A stretch of DNA of 64,000 nucleotides from Hydrogenophaga crassostreae (GTDB taxonomy: Bacteria > Pseudomonadota > Gammaproteobacteria > Burkholderiales > Burkholderiaceae_C), in the NCBI RefSeq assembly GCF_001761385.1, contig NZ_CP017476.1, positions 4,763,501 through 4,827,500 of the forward strand, written 5' to 3'. Position numbers and translations under genes: made by a program. The notes under the pieces were generated by a model, which saw only the letters and a list, made by a program, of their open reading frames with translations, was not told the origin of the DNA and did no database searches. Shown here one piece after another: positions 25,444-33,992 of this stretch (its first letter is position 1; each line of letters begins with the position of its first letter).

Positions 25444-26438
25444 TAACCGCGGTACCAATCCACAAAACGCTGCACGCCGACGCGCAAGTCGGTATGCGGC
25501 CGCAAGCCGTAGCCCGCCTCCAGCGCGGTCGTATCGGCCCAGGTTTTGGGTACATCGCCGGGCTGCATGGGCAAGAGATTTTTCACCGCTGGCACACCGG
25601 TGGCCGCTTCGATGCACTCGATGAACTGGAGCAAGGGCACCGGGCCGTTGTTGCCCACGTTGATGACTTTGTGTGGTGCGCTGTCGGTGGTTTTCTCTGG
25701 CGGTTTCTTCAGCACGCCCACGACAGCAGCGACCACGTCGTCCACATAGGTGAAATCGCGCAGCATGTCGCCGTGGTTGTAAACGTCGATGGCCTGGCCA
25801 TCGATCACGGCGCGCACAAACTTGAAAATCGCCATATCGGGCCGGCCCCATGGGCCATACACCGTGAAGAAGCGCAAGCCCGTCGCGGGAATGCCGTAGA
25901 GGTGGCTGTAGCTGTGGGCCATCAGCTCGTTGGCTTTTTTGCTCGCAGCGTAAAGCGAAATCGGGTGGTCGGTGTTGAGCGTTTCGGTCAGCGGCATCTG
26001 CGTGGCCGCGCCGTACACCGAGCTTGAAGACGCGTAGACCAGGTGCTTCACGCCGTTGTGTCGGCAGCCCTCCAGCACGGTCAACATGCCCGCCAGATTG
26101 CTGTCGAGGTAAGCCATCGGGTTTTCCACCGAATAGCGCACGCCCGCTTGCGCCGCCAGATGCACCACGCCGTCGTACTTTCCGACGGCGAACGCGGTTG
26201 CCATGGCCTCCCGGTCGGCCAGATCGATCTGGTGAAACACAAATCCCGCCCGCTCACGCAGCAAAGCCAGGCGAGCCCGCTTGAGCTCCGGCTCGTAATA
26301 CAGGTTCATGTTGTCCAGCCCCTCCACCTCGAAACCGAGGTCGAGCAGGCGGTTGCACAAATGGAACCCGATGAACCCGGCGGCGCCCGTGACGAGCAGC
26401 TTGCGCAGCACAGGGGCGGTGGTCAAAGCCTCGCTCAT
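25425..26438 (-). CDS. NAD-dependent epimerase, probably UDP-glucuronate 4-epimerase
   Basis: 337 aa, extended short-chain dehydrogenase/reductase. Rossmann motif TGAAGFIGFHLCNRLL, catalytic YAASKKANE (Tyr-x3-Lys), and signature segments LDNMNLYYEPELKRARL, QAGVRYSVENPMAYLDSN and RFFTVYGPWGRPDMA, all of the kind found in UDP-glucuronate 4-epimerases (LpsL/WbnF-like). The product would be UDP-galacturonate. It starts at the ATG at 26438, overlapping the preceding transferase gene by four bases, and is the last gene of the four-gene sugar operon. Substrate assignment is from family resemblance. Confidence 0.88.
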   Translation of the reverse strand: MSEALTTAPVLRKLLVTGAAGFIGFHLCNRLLDLGFEVEGLDNMNLYYEPELKRARLALLRERAGFVFHQIDLADREAMATAFAVGKYDGVVHLAAQAGVRYSVENPMAYLDSNLAGMLTVLEGCRHNGVKHLVYASSSSVYGAATQMPLTETLNTDHPISLYAASKKANELMAHSYSHLYGIPATGLRFFTVYGPWGRPDMAIFKFVRAVIDGQAIDVYNHGDMLRDFTYVDDVVAAVVGVLKKPPEKTTDSAPHKVINVGNNGPVPLLQFIECIEAATGVPAVKNLLPMQPGDVPKTWADTTALEAGYGLRPHTDLRVGVQRFVDWYRGYYGLPA

Positions 26439-28174
26439 GGCAGAACACCCTGGGTATCGGGTTGGTAGACGAAGCGCTTGTCGCGCAGCGGCGCCTCGCA
26501 TTCGGGTTGAAGCGACGCCGCCCCGAGCAACACCCACTCCCGGCGGTGTGCCTCCCCAAGCGACACCCCGTGGGCGAAGTCAAAACAGGTCACCTCGGCG
26601 TCGGTGGGTGTGAGCACGAAACGGTTGGGGGCCTCTTTCACCCACAACCACGCCCGGCGCTCCTGCTCCTGGACTTTCGAGAGGTAGCTGAAGTGGGTCA
26701 GCTGGCGCTGGCTGAACAGCAGAAACTGCTCCTTGAACTTCAACAAACCCAACTCGGCGCCTGCGGGCAGATGGTCTTCCACATCGGCCATGATTTGTTG
26801 CGGCGTGCGGTGGGGATCGACGCGCGGCCAGGCCACCAGCGATACAAACACCCAGATCGCCAGGCTGTTCACCGCCAGGCGCACAAACAGGTCACGCCGG
26901 CGCAGCGCCACGAGCAACACCAGCAGCACCACGCCCAGCCCCACCAGCGGCAGGCCCAGCGTATCGAGCAGGTCACCGTATTCCTGAAGGCGCGCGGACA
27001 GCTTGTGTGGCGCCCACTGAATCACGGCGCCCAGCGCTGTGATCGCCAGCGCCGTCAGGGCCAGCACCCAGGGCAATACAGCAGCCAGTACCCGCGCCGG
27101 TTTGCTCTCGCGCGCCGAGTTCCACAACACCGCCATGACCAGCGCCAGCATCGGCAGCGCCGGGAAAATGTAGACCTCGCGCTTGCCCTTGCTGATGGAG
27201 AAAAAAACCACCACCAGAGCCACCCAGACCAGCAAGACCCGCAGCTTGGCATCGTTTCTCAACAGCGCAGCCAGGGGCTTGATCATGGCCAGGGCAATGA
27301 AGGGCAGGGGGAACCAGACCAGCGGCATGGCCTGGGTCAGAAAGTAGTGCCAGGGCTTGATGTGGCCCCAGGCGTTGGCGTAGCGTTCGGCGGTCTGGCG
27401 AAACAGGATGTTGTTGCGGTAGGCCAGCAAATCATCGGTGCCCTGGGCGTTCACTTGCCAGAGCATCGGACCCAGCCAGCAAGCCACCGTGAGCAGCAAC
27501 ACCAGCAAGCCCGCCAGCGCCCGCCAGCGCCAGACCTTGTCTTCGTCATTGACCGCCGCCGGGTTCTTCACCCACAGGGCCAAAGGCAACAACATCAACA
27601 ACGGCAGGAACCCCACACCCTTGGTCATGATGCCCAGGCCCATGGCGACCCAGCTCACGAAATACCAGCGCCAATGAGGGCCGGTGATGAAGTGGCGCAC
27701 CAGGCCGTAACAGCCCAGCGTGATCCAGAACGTGACCAGTGCGTCGATTTGCGCGGCTTTGCCCTGAAGCAGGAATTGCGGCGTGAACGCCAGAATCAAC
27801 ACCGCCCAGAAGGCCACCTGCTGATTCCACAACCGCTTGCCGAGGTCGTGCACCAGCAGCAGCGTGCCCACCGCCGCAAAAACGCTGGGCAGCAGAAACG
27901 ACACCTTCAGGTGGCCAATCAACGCAAAAAATGCCGCGCTGATCCACATGAATACGGGCGGTTTGTCGGGGTAAAACTCACCCCCGCGTGTGGGAAACAG
28001 CCATTGCCCGCTCTCCACCATTTCGCGCGCGATCTGCGCAAAACGCGGCTCATCGGCCGGCCAGGGGTAGCGCAGGCCCACCCCCAGAAACAACACCACC
28101 ATCAACGCCACCAGCCACCAGAAAGTGGCACGGCGCGCATCAAAATCAGACAACGGGTTGTTGGGCATCGTCAT
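26435..28174 (-). CDS. ArnT-like membrane glycosyltransferase (GT83 family, polyprenyl-phosphate sugar donor)
   Basis: About 579 aa (ATG 28174; alternative ATG at 28168). An N-terminal transmembrane helix is followed by the family signature YPWPADEPRFAQIAREM and GGEFYPDKPPVFMW, then ten or so further membrane helices and a periplasmic C-terminal domain. Enzymes of this type (ArnT; RgtA-D in rhizobia) move a sugar from a polyprenyl phosphate to lipid A or core on the periplasmic face. The start overlaps the preceding VTT-protein gene, and the stop overlaps the epimerase start. The sugar (galacturonate versus aminoarabinose) is discussed in findings. Confidence 0.88.
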   Translation of the reverse strand: MTMPNNPLSDFDARRATFWWLVALMVVLFLGVGLRYPWPADEPRFAQIAREMVESGQWLFPTRGGEFYPDKPPVFMWISAAFFALIGHLKVSFLLPSVFAAVGTLLLVHDLGKRLWNQQVAFWAVLILAFTPQFLLQGKAAQIDALVTFWITLGCYGLVRHFITGPHWRWYFVSWVAMGLGIMTKGVGFLPLLMLLPLALWVKNPAAVNDEDKVWRWRALAGLLVLLLTVACWLGPMLWQVNAQGTDDLLAYRNNILFRQTAERYANAWGHIKPWHYFLTQAMPLVWFPLPFIALAMIKPLAALLRNDAKLRVLLVWVALVVVFFSISKGKREVYIFPALPMLALVMAVLWNSARESKPARVLAAVLPWVLALTALAITALGAVIQWAPHKLSARLQEYGDLLDTLGLPLVGLGVVLLVLLVALRRRDLFVRLAVNSLAIWVFVSLVAWPRVDPHRTPQQIMADVEDHLPAGAELGLLKFKEQFLLFSQRQLTHFSYLSKVQEQERRAWLWVKEAPNRFVLTPTDAEVTCFDFAHGVSLGEAHRREWVLLGAASLQPECEAPLRDKRFVYQPDTQGVLP

Positions 28175-28841
28175 TCGCGTGTTCAATCTTGTAGCGGCGC
28201 AGCCGCTGTTTGAAACCATGGTGGTAGAGGTAGAGGCCCAGCGCGGTGGAGCACACCAGCAGGCCCAGACTGATCCAGAGCTTGGAGCCATCGTGCAGCG
28301 CGAAACCCGCGCCCGCAAAACTGAAGATCATCATCTGCGGCAAGTAACCCGGCAGGCTGCCGAGAAACACCGAGCTCAACCGCAGATCCGACAAAGCTGC
28401 CGCGATGTTGGTCACCAGGTTGCTGCCCACCGGCATCAGGCGGATCACACACACCCAGATCCAGGTGTCTTCGGCCAGCACGGCCTTGATCAAGGCAATC
28501 TTGCGCTCATAGCGTTTGCGCACCCAGACCAGGCTCAGGCGCTGTACCGCAAACATGGTGAGCAAAGCGCCCAAGCCTGTGAGCAGGGTACCAATCAGCG
28601 CACCATTCAGTCCACCGAACAAGATACCGCAGCTCAATGCCAACACCTGGCGCGGGCCACCCAGGGCGGTGTAAACCACCGAACCCACAATGAAGACGGG
28701 CCAGGCGACGGTCCAGTGCTGCGCAAACAGGCGCTGCAGCAACACATCTTCGGTGACAGGGCCCCACCAGCCCAGATGAATCGAGAAAAATGCCAGGCCC
28801 AGAGCGAGCGCAAGCAGCAGCGGCTTAAGCAGGCTTTTCAT
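28146..28841 (-). CDS. TVP38/TMEM64 (VTT/DedA-type) membrane protein
   Basis: 231 aa from the ATG at 28841, which overlaps the glycosyltransferase gene by 17 bases. About six hydrophobic segments. The VTT signature is visible: GGPRQVLALSCGILFGGLNG, then RLMPVGSNLVTNIAAAL and the re-entrant GSLPGYLPQMMIF. DedA/VTT proteins are membrane transporters; some recycle undecaprenyl phosphate and affect polymyxin resistance. Placement between a GT2 and an ArnT-like enzyme suggests a role in the polyprenyl-phosphate sugar cycle. Inference. Confidence 0.88.
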   Translation of the reverse strand: MKSLLKPLLLALALGLAFFSIHLGWWGPVTEDVLLQRLFAQHWTVAWPVFIVGSVVYTALGGPRQVLALSCGILFGGLNGALIGTLLTGLGALLTMFAVQRLSLVWVRKRYERKIALIKAVLAEDTWIWVCVIRLMPVGSNLVTNIAAALSDLRLSSVFLGSLPGYLPQMMIFSFAGAGFALHDGSKLWISLGLLVCSTALGLYLYHHGFKQRLRRYKIEHANDDAQQPVV

Positions 28842-29622
28842 GGTCGGCGGGCGCCACTTGCTGGTGCCCTGCAATCACGGGTCGCTTGGCACGGCGCGCC
28901 AGCCAGGCCACACCCGCCATGTCGACCAGACCCACCCACAGGCGGTTCCAGGCGGTGTACTTCGAAACCCCCACGCTGCGTGCGCGGTGGTTCACAGGCA
29001 CCACACGGATCGTGCCGCCGATGCGGCAGACCAGCGCAGGAATGAAGCGGTGCATATGGTCAAAGTAAGGCAATACCGCCCATGTCTGTTTGGGGATGAG
29101 CTTCAACCCACAGCCCGAATCTGGCACCTGATCGTTCAGGAGGCGCTGGCGAACGCCATTGGCAATGCGCGACTGGAATTTTTTCCATTCCGTGTCCTGG
29201 CGGTTCTTGCGGTAGCCGGCAATGCAGAAATGTTCGGTCGACGGTGCAATTTCTTGCGCAGCGCGCAAAAGTTCGGGAATGTCGGCCGGGTCGTTTTGGC
29301 CGTCACCATCGATGGTCACGAGAAAGCGGCCCTGCGCATGGCGCGCAGCGGTGGCCACCGCCGTGCTCTGGCCCACGCTGGCCTGGTGCTGTATCAACTG
29401 CCCCTGGGCGCCCAGGTCTTTGCACGCCTGCACGAATTCGGCGGCGGTGCCGTCGGTGCTGCCGTCGTCCACCAGAACCACTTCAAAGCGACAGACCGGC
29501 GACAAGGCCGCCGCGACCTCGCCCACCAGCGTGCCGATGTTGCCCGCCTCGTTCTTGGCAGGAATCAACACCGAAATCAAAGGCGCAACGGGATCGGGGG
29601 TAACAGCGTGGGTGGTGGTCAT
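28825..29622 (-). CDS. Family 2 glycosyltransferase (ArnC/DPM/RgtE-like)
   Basis: 265 aa from the ATG at 29622. GT-A fold: ISVLIPAKNEAGNIGTLV, VLVDDGSTDGT, TIDGDGQNDPADI (DxD), DSGCGLKLIP and VPVNHRARSVGVSKY, all typical of polyprenyl-phosphate glycosyl transferases. There are no clear C-terminal transmembrane helices, unlike full ArnC/GtrB. It is the first gene of the GT2-VTT-ArnT-like-epimerase operon and presumably loads a sugar on undecaprenyl phosphate in the cytoplasm. The frame upstream of 29622 is non-coding. Confidence 0.9.
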   Translation of the reverse strand: MTTTHAVTPDPVAPLISVLIPAKNEAGNIGTLVGEVAAALSPVCRFEVVLVDDGSTDGTAAEFVQACKDLGAQGQLIQHQASVGQSTAVATAARHAQGRFLVTIDGDGQNDPADIPELLRAAQEIAPSTEHFCIAGYRKNRQDTEWKKFQSRIANGVRQRLLNDQVPDSGCGLKLIPKQTWAVLPYFDHMHRFIPALVCRIGGTIRVVPVNHRARSVGVSKYTAWNRLWVGLVDMAGVAWLARRAKRPVIAGHQQVAPADHEKPA

Positions 29623-29763
29623 GTTGGCATCAAAAAGATCGCCCAAGGCAGGCGCCTTCGAGGCACAAAACCCCGGAGTCTGGCGCCCCGAGCTTAAGGC
29701 CACCTGAGCGTGGCACGCCTCGGAGCGAGCCCGGTATTGTCCCATTCCTCAAGCGCCACCCCT

Positions 29764-30099
29764 TCACCAGCCCAGCCCCAGGTGCAGCGGCAGGTAGACC
29801 GCCATGCCGACAATGATGGTTCCCAACACGCCTCGTTGCCAGTAAAACCAGGCCAGACCGGCGACCGTCGCATACACGCGAGCGTCCGACCAGGGGGTCA
29901 CCAGCGCGCCCTGAGCCATGACAACCTCGGGAATCACCACCGCAGCCAGCGCGGCAATTGGCGCGTAGTTCAGCCCCCGCTGGGCCCAGCGCGGCAAGGT
30001 CCACGGTCGACTGGAGATGAAAAACAGGCTGCGCGTCAGCACGCTCACCACCCCCAGCGCAAGGATGGTGATCAGGGTGCGCAGGTCCAGATCAAACAC
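29764..30099 (-). CDS. azlD: AzlD-family branched-chain amino acid exporter subunit
   Basis: 111 aa with four hydrophobic segments, AzlD layout. It starts at a GTG at 30099, with GGAG about seven bases upstream, and overlaps azlC by eight bases. AzlC-AzlD pairs export branched-chain amino acids or other compounds. Interpreted as the second subunit of the preceding gene's product. Confidence 0.88.
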   Translation of the reverse strand: MFDLDLRTLITILALGVVSVLTRSLFFISSRPWTLPRWAQRGLNYAPIAALAAVVIPEVVMAQGALVTPWSDARVYATVAGLAWFYWQRGVLGTIIVGMAVYLPLHLGLGW

Positions 30100-30835
30100 G
30101 GTGTGCTCCAGAGGGGCCGCGCGGCGCGCGCACCGATTCGATCACCAGGCATACAGCGACCGCACTGGCGATCGCCACCACAATGTTGAGCTTCAAAGGC
30201 AATGCCCATGCCGCCACGGCAGCGGTCCCTGCCACCCCCACCGAGACCACGCGCAGGCCCGACGTTGCCATAGAGGCGAGCACACCCACCAGAGCAAGAA
30301 TGCCGGCAAAACCCAGGCCCCAGGCCGGGGGAATGGCGTTTGACAAGGCGATGCCCAACAGGCTGGCGCCCATCCAGGCCACGTAGTTGATGGCGCAGTT
30401 GCCCATCATGTAAGCCTGCTGGCTGAGCCGTTCCTGATCCGTCACACCGGGCACCGGGAAACGCCGGGTGAAAAACACATAGGTCAGATCGACCATCACA
30501 TAGCCGCTGACCAGGCGCTGCCAAAGCGGCAGGTGCATCATGTAAGGCCGCAGGTGGGCCGAGAACACAACAAAACGCAGGTTGACACAGAATGCAGCCG
30601 CCACAATCACCCACACCGGCGCGCCACCAATGAGCATGGGCACAGCGGCCAGTTGTGCGCTGCCGGCGAAGACGATCAGCGTCATCAACACCGCCTCCAA
30701 TACCGACAGCCCCGACGTCACCATCGCCACACCGGTCATCAGGCCCCAGGCGGCTATGCCCATGGAAACGTTGCTCTGGTCCCGCACGCCTTCCCAGAAC
30801 TCGGGCTGACGCCGTATTTCCTTCTGGAAAAACAT
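30092..30835 (-). CDS. azlC: AzlC-family branched-chain amino acid exporter subunit
   Basis: 247 aa. AzlC signature: MFFQKEIRRQPEFWEGVRDQS, GLMTGVAMV, IVFAGSAQLAA, then LRFVVFSAHLRPYM. About seven transmembrane helices. It starts at the ATG at 30835; upstream frame is non-coding. The ATG overlaps the fmt stop (TGATG), an arrangement usually seen in co-translated genes, so azlCD seems appended to the def-fmt unit in this lineage. Confidence 0.92.
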   Translation of the reverse strand: MFFQKEIRRQPEFWEGVRDQSNVSMGIAAWGLMTGVAMVTSGLSVLEAVLMTLIVFAGSAQLAAVPMLIGGAPVWVIVAAAFCVNLRFVVFSAHLRPYMMHLPLWQRLVSGYVMVDLTYVFFTRRFPVPGVTDQERLSQQAYMMGNCAINYVAWMGASLLGIALSNAIPPAWGLGFAGILALVGVLASMATSGLRVVSVGVAGTAAVAAWALPLKLNIVVAIASAVAVCLVIESVRAPRGPSGAHRV

Positions 30836-31809
30836 CAGCGGGGCTCTCGCGATGGGGCAGCGGTAAACACCTGCCCCACCTGAACGCGCATGCCACGCAG
30901 GAAATCCGCCACAGGCAACCGCTTGCCACCGGCCCGCTGCAACTCGGTCAGGCACAACACGCCGTCACCCGTGCAAACATGGATACCAAGGCTGTCCACC
31001 CCCAATACCTCGCCCGCGGCGCCCGCGCCGCCGGGTTCGACATGGGCAGCCCAGATCTTGACGGCCTCGCCATCCAGCATGCCTGCGGCACCCGGTGCCG
31101 GGTTGAATGCCCGCACCCTGCGTGCGATGTCCGCCGCAGGGTCGCTCCATTGAACAGCGGCCTCGGCTTTGTCAATCTTGTGGGCGTAGGTCACGCCGGC
31201 CTCAGGCTGGGCCTCGGCGGTCAAGCCACCACAGGCCGCCAGTTCCAAAGCCTCGACAATCAAACGCCCGCCAAGATCTGCCAGCTTGTCGTGCAACACG
31301 CCCGTGGTGTCTTCGGGGCCGATCGCCCAGGCTTCGCGCAACAACATGGCGCCCGTGTCCAGACCCGCGTCCATCTGCATGATCGTCACACCCGTCTGTG
31401 CATCGCCCGCTTCAATAGCCCGGTGGATCGGCGCAGCACCGCGCCAGCGCGGCAACAGCGACGCATGGATATTCAGACAGCCTTTGGCCGGTGCATCCAG
31501 CACCCACTGCGGCAGGATCAGCCCATAGGCGGCAACGACCATCACCTCGGCCCCGGCTTGCCGAATCGCCTCCTGCGCGGCAGCGGCCTCTTCAGGGAAC
31601 TTCCCATCCAGGCGAAGGCTCCGCGGCTGAGCCACGGGCATGTTGTGGGCCACAGCGTATTGCTTGACGGGCGAGGCTTGCAGCTTCATACCCCGTCCAG
31701 CGGGCCGGTCAGGCTGGCTGAGCACCAACGCCACTTCAAATCCGGCCCGATGCAAGCGCTCCAGCGCCACCCGGGCGAATTCCGGCGTACCGGCAAAGAT
31801 GATTTTCAT
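30835..31809 (-). CDS. fmt: Methionyl-tRNA formyltransferase
   Basis: 324 aa. Starts MKIIFAGTPEFARVALERL (ATG at 31809). Formyl-transferase core: QPDRPAGRGMKLQASPVK, PGCLNIHASLLPRWRGAAPI, and AGDAQTGVTIMQMDAGLD; the C-terminal OB-like domain begins near residue 205. It uses 10-formyl-tetrahydrofolate to formylate Met-tRNAi. It follows def (41-bp gap) and precedes azlC, to which it is joined by a TGATG overlap. Confidence 0.97.
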   Translation of the reverse strand: MKIIFAGTPEFARVALERLHRAGFEVALVLSQPDRPAGRGMKLQASPVKQYAVAHNMPVAQPRSLRLDGKFPEEAAAAQEAIRQAGAEVMVVAAYGLILPQWVLDAPAKGCLNIHASLLPRWRGAAPIHRAIEAGDAQTGVTIMQMDAGLDTGAMLLREAWAIGPEDTTGVLHDKLADLGGRLIVEALELAACGGLTAEAQPEAGVTYAHKIDKAEAAVQWSDPAADIARRVRAFNPAPGAAGMLDGEAVKIWAAHVEPGGAGAAGEVLGVDSLGIHVCTGDGVLCLTELQRAGGKRLPVADFLRGMRVQVGQVFTAAPSREPR

Positions 31810-31850
31810 GAAAGGGTGCGGCAGAGAGCGGTGCGTTGAATTCGTTTCAC

Positions 31851-32372
31851 TCAATCCCGCTCGGCTTCGCGCTGGGCCTTGATCATTTTGCTTTTGATGC
31901 GGTTGCGCTTGAGAGGCGACAGGTACTCCACGAAGACCTTGCCCAACAGGTGATCCATTTCATGTTGAATGCACACAGCCAACATGTCTTCTGCCTCGAT
32001 CACCCGCGATTGACCGGTTTCGTCCAACGCTCGAACCCTCACCGCAACCGATCGCTCCACCCCGTCATAAATGCCCGGCACCGACAGGCAACCCTCTTCG
32101 CCCTTGCGGGTTTCCGGGCTGGCCCATTCGATTTCAGGGTTGATCAGAACGATCCGCTGATCACGGGTTTCGCTGACGTCAATCACCACCAGCCGCTCGT
32201 GCACATCAACCTGCGTCGCGGCCAGACCGATGCCGCTGGCTTCGTACATGGTGGCGAACATGCGCTCGATCAGTTCCTGAACCCGGGCATCCACAGCCGC
32301 CACTGGGCGGGCCACAGTATTCAGCCTGGGATCAGGAAAGCAAAGAATGGGAAGCAACTCGGGCGAATTCAT
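31851..32372 (-). CDS. def: Peptide deformylase
   Basis: 173 aa from the ATG at 32372. All three family motifs are present: GIGLAATQ (47-54), EGCLS (93-97, Cys metal ligand) and HEMDH (137-141, two His ligands and the Glu catalyst). It removes N-formyl groups from nascent proteins. It pairs with fmt immediately downstream and is divergent from the LysM-dprA pair. This order is conserved in many betaproteobacteria. Confidence 0.97.
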   Translation of the reverse strand: MNSPELLPILCFPDPRLNTVARPVAAVDARVQELIERMFATMYEASGIGLAATQVDVHERLVVIDVSETRDQRIVLINPEIEWASPETRKGEEGCLSVPGIYDGVERSVAVRVRALDETGQSRVIEAEDMLAVCIQHEMDHLLGKVFVEYLSPLKRNRIKSKMIKAQREAERD

Positions 32373-32528
32373 GGCGAAGAAAGAATGGTAAAAACGAAGC
32401 GACCAACCCGTGGCCAATGCGCATTTCTGCTCAGTGGCAATGACATGCACACGGGTTTGTCGCTATTTTCGCCACTTTTGCGCCCGCCTGCCTGCCTGAT
32501 TTGCCATAAACATTGCCTAATCAAGGGC

Positions 32529-32558
32529 TTGGGCGCAAAATCAAATGCGAATTATCAA
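32529..32558 (+). promoter_or_regulatory. Candidate sigma70 promoter of the LysM-dprA operon
   Basis: TTGGGC at 32529-32534 and TATCAA at 32553-32558, with an 18-bp spacer in an AT-rich stretch of the divergent def/LysM intergenic region, about 72 bp before the LysM ATG at 32631. Weak match to consensus. Rated low. Confidence 0.3.
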
Positions 32559-32630
32559 GTCAAAAAGCACCCTGCCACCCGCATGGCCCGAGCGGCTGCG
32601 TGAGTGATGGTGTGCCCCAGGGGCCCGTAC

Positions 32631-33986
32631 ATGCCATTGAACCTTATCTCGTCCACCCGTTCCTCGATCTCACTGCGTTCCTTGACGGGCGGTGCTTTGC
32701 TGCTCGGCCTGCTGGCCAGCAGCAGTGTTTGGGCACAAACCTACCCCATTACCGAGGGCCAGCGCGCTCGGGCCAGCGCCGTCGCGCAAGCCGGGGTGCC
32801 CCTGTCTGAGCTGGCGGCCAATGCGCCTTCGAGCTACAAAGTCGTTCGTGGTGACACGCTCTGGCGCATTTCTGGGCTGTTCCTGAAAAGCCCCTGGCGC
32901 TGGCCAGAGCTCTGGGGCATGAACCTTGAAGAAATCAAGAACCCCCACCGCATCTACCCTGGCCAGGAGCTGTTCCTCGACATCAGCAACGGCCGTGCCC
33001 GCCTGACGACCAGCCGGCCTGGTGGCATTGAAACCATCCGGGTCTCGCCGCGCACCCGCTCGGAGAGCGTGTCTGAGTCCGCGATCCCGCCGGTCGATAT
33101 GCAGCAAATTGAAGCCTTCCTGGCCGAGCCGCTGATCGTGGACGAAAAGACCTACGTGCGAGCACCCCGCATCGTGGCCACCCCTGAAAACCGCGTCTTG
33201 CTGAGCGTGGGCGATCGCGCCTATGCCCGGTCAACCTATGGCTCGTCCGTGGACGGCCTGATCGAGCCACTGAGCACCGCCCCTGGCAAGCCTCGCAAAT
33301 ACCGCGTGTTCCGCGACGCCACGGCGTTGAAAGACCCGAGCACCGGCGAGGTGTTGGCCTATGAAGCCCAATACATCGGCAAAGCCAATATCGTGCGCAG
33401 CGAAGAAATGCGCCAGATCGAAAAGGCGCCAGAGCCAGCCGAAACGATGAAGGCGCCGGCACGTGAAGACGTGTACAAAGCGCAATTCGACAACACCAGC
33501 AGCAATGTCGAGCGCGTGCAAGTCAAGGAAGCCGCACCGAGCAAGGCCAGCGAAGCGCCAGGTCAGGAACTGATTCCTGCTTCTCTCGACATCACTGCCG
33601 CAAAAGAAGAGATTCGTGTAGGCGACCGTTTGCTGCCCGAGCCACCGCGCGAATTCTCCAATTACGTCCCAGCGGCAGCGCCCGCCGACATGAGTGGTCA
33701 GATCGTTTCGGTCTATGGCGACGCTGTGCATTACGCCGCCCAGAACCAGGTGGTCTCCATCAACCGCGGCGCATCACAGGGCATCACCAACGGACAGGTG
33801 TTTGCACTGCTGCGCGACTCCAACACCATCGTTGACAAGACCGACGAAAGCCGCCCAACCATTCGCCTGCCAGGCGAACGCAACGGCCTGATGATGGTTT
33901 TCCGCACCTTTGACCGGGTGTCCTACGCGGTGGTCTTGCAGATCAGCGATGGCGTCAAGGTGGGTGACCGCTTCGTCAGTCCCTGA
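32631..33986 (+). CDS. Exported LysM-domain protein next to dprA
   Basis: 451 aa from the ATG at 32631 (alternatives at 32604/32607 give a longer leader). A signal peptide (LTGGALLLGLLASSSVWAQ) is followed by one LysM motif at about 70-125: YKVVRGDTLWRISGLFLKSPW, NPHRIYPGQELFLD. The long C-terminal part has predicted beta structure with repeated segments (VVSINRGASQGITNGQVFALL). It is probably anchored to peptidoglycan in the periplasm. The combination LysM gene-dprA is a recurrent betaproteobacterial pair. Function unknown. Confidence 0.85.
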   Translation: MPLNLISSTRSSISLRSLTGGALLLGLLASSSVWAQTYPITEGQRARASAVAQAGVPLSELAANAPSSYKVVRGDTLWRISGLFLKSPWRWPELWGMNLEEIKNPHRIYPGQELFLDISNGRARLTTSRPGGIETIRVSPRTRSESVSESAIPPVDMQQIEAFLAEPLIVDEKTYVRAPRIVATPENRVLLSVGDRAYARSTYGSSVDGLIEPLSTAPGKPRKYRVFRDATALKDPSTGEVLAYEAQYIGKANIVRSEEMRQIEKAPEPAETMKAPAREDVYKAQFDNTSSNVERVQVKEAAPSKASEAPGQELIPASLDITAAKEEIRVGDRLLPEPPREFSNYVPAAAPADMSGQIVSVYGDAVHYAAQNQVVSINRGASQGITNGQVFALLRDSNTIVDKTDESRPTIRLPGERNGLMMVFRTFDRVSYAVVLQISDGVKVGDRFVSP

Positions 33987-33992
33987 CGGCGC

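Noticed and set aside
26462..28213. 583-aa frame opposite the ArnT-like gene, and a 539-aa frame (53949-55568, minus) opposite manC
   Set aside because: Both are shadows in G+C-rich DNA, dominated by His, Gln and Arg runs, without signal peptides or motifs.
29690..29700. CTTAAG near 29692 upstream of the sugar operon as a possible PmrA site
   Set aside because: Only one half site is convincing; the partner 11 bp away does not match, so I do not count the sugar operon in the PmrA regulon.
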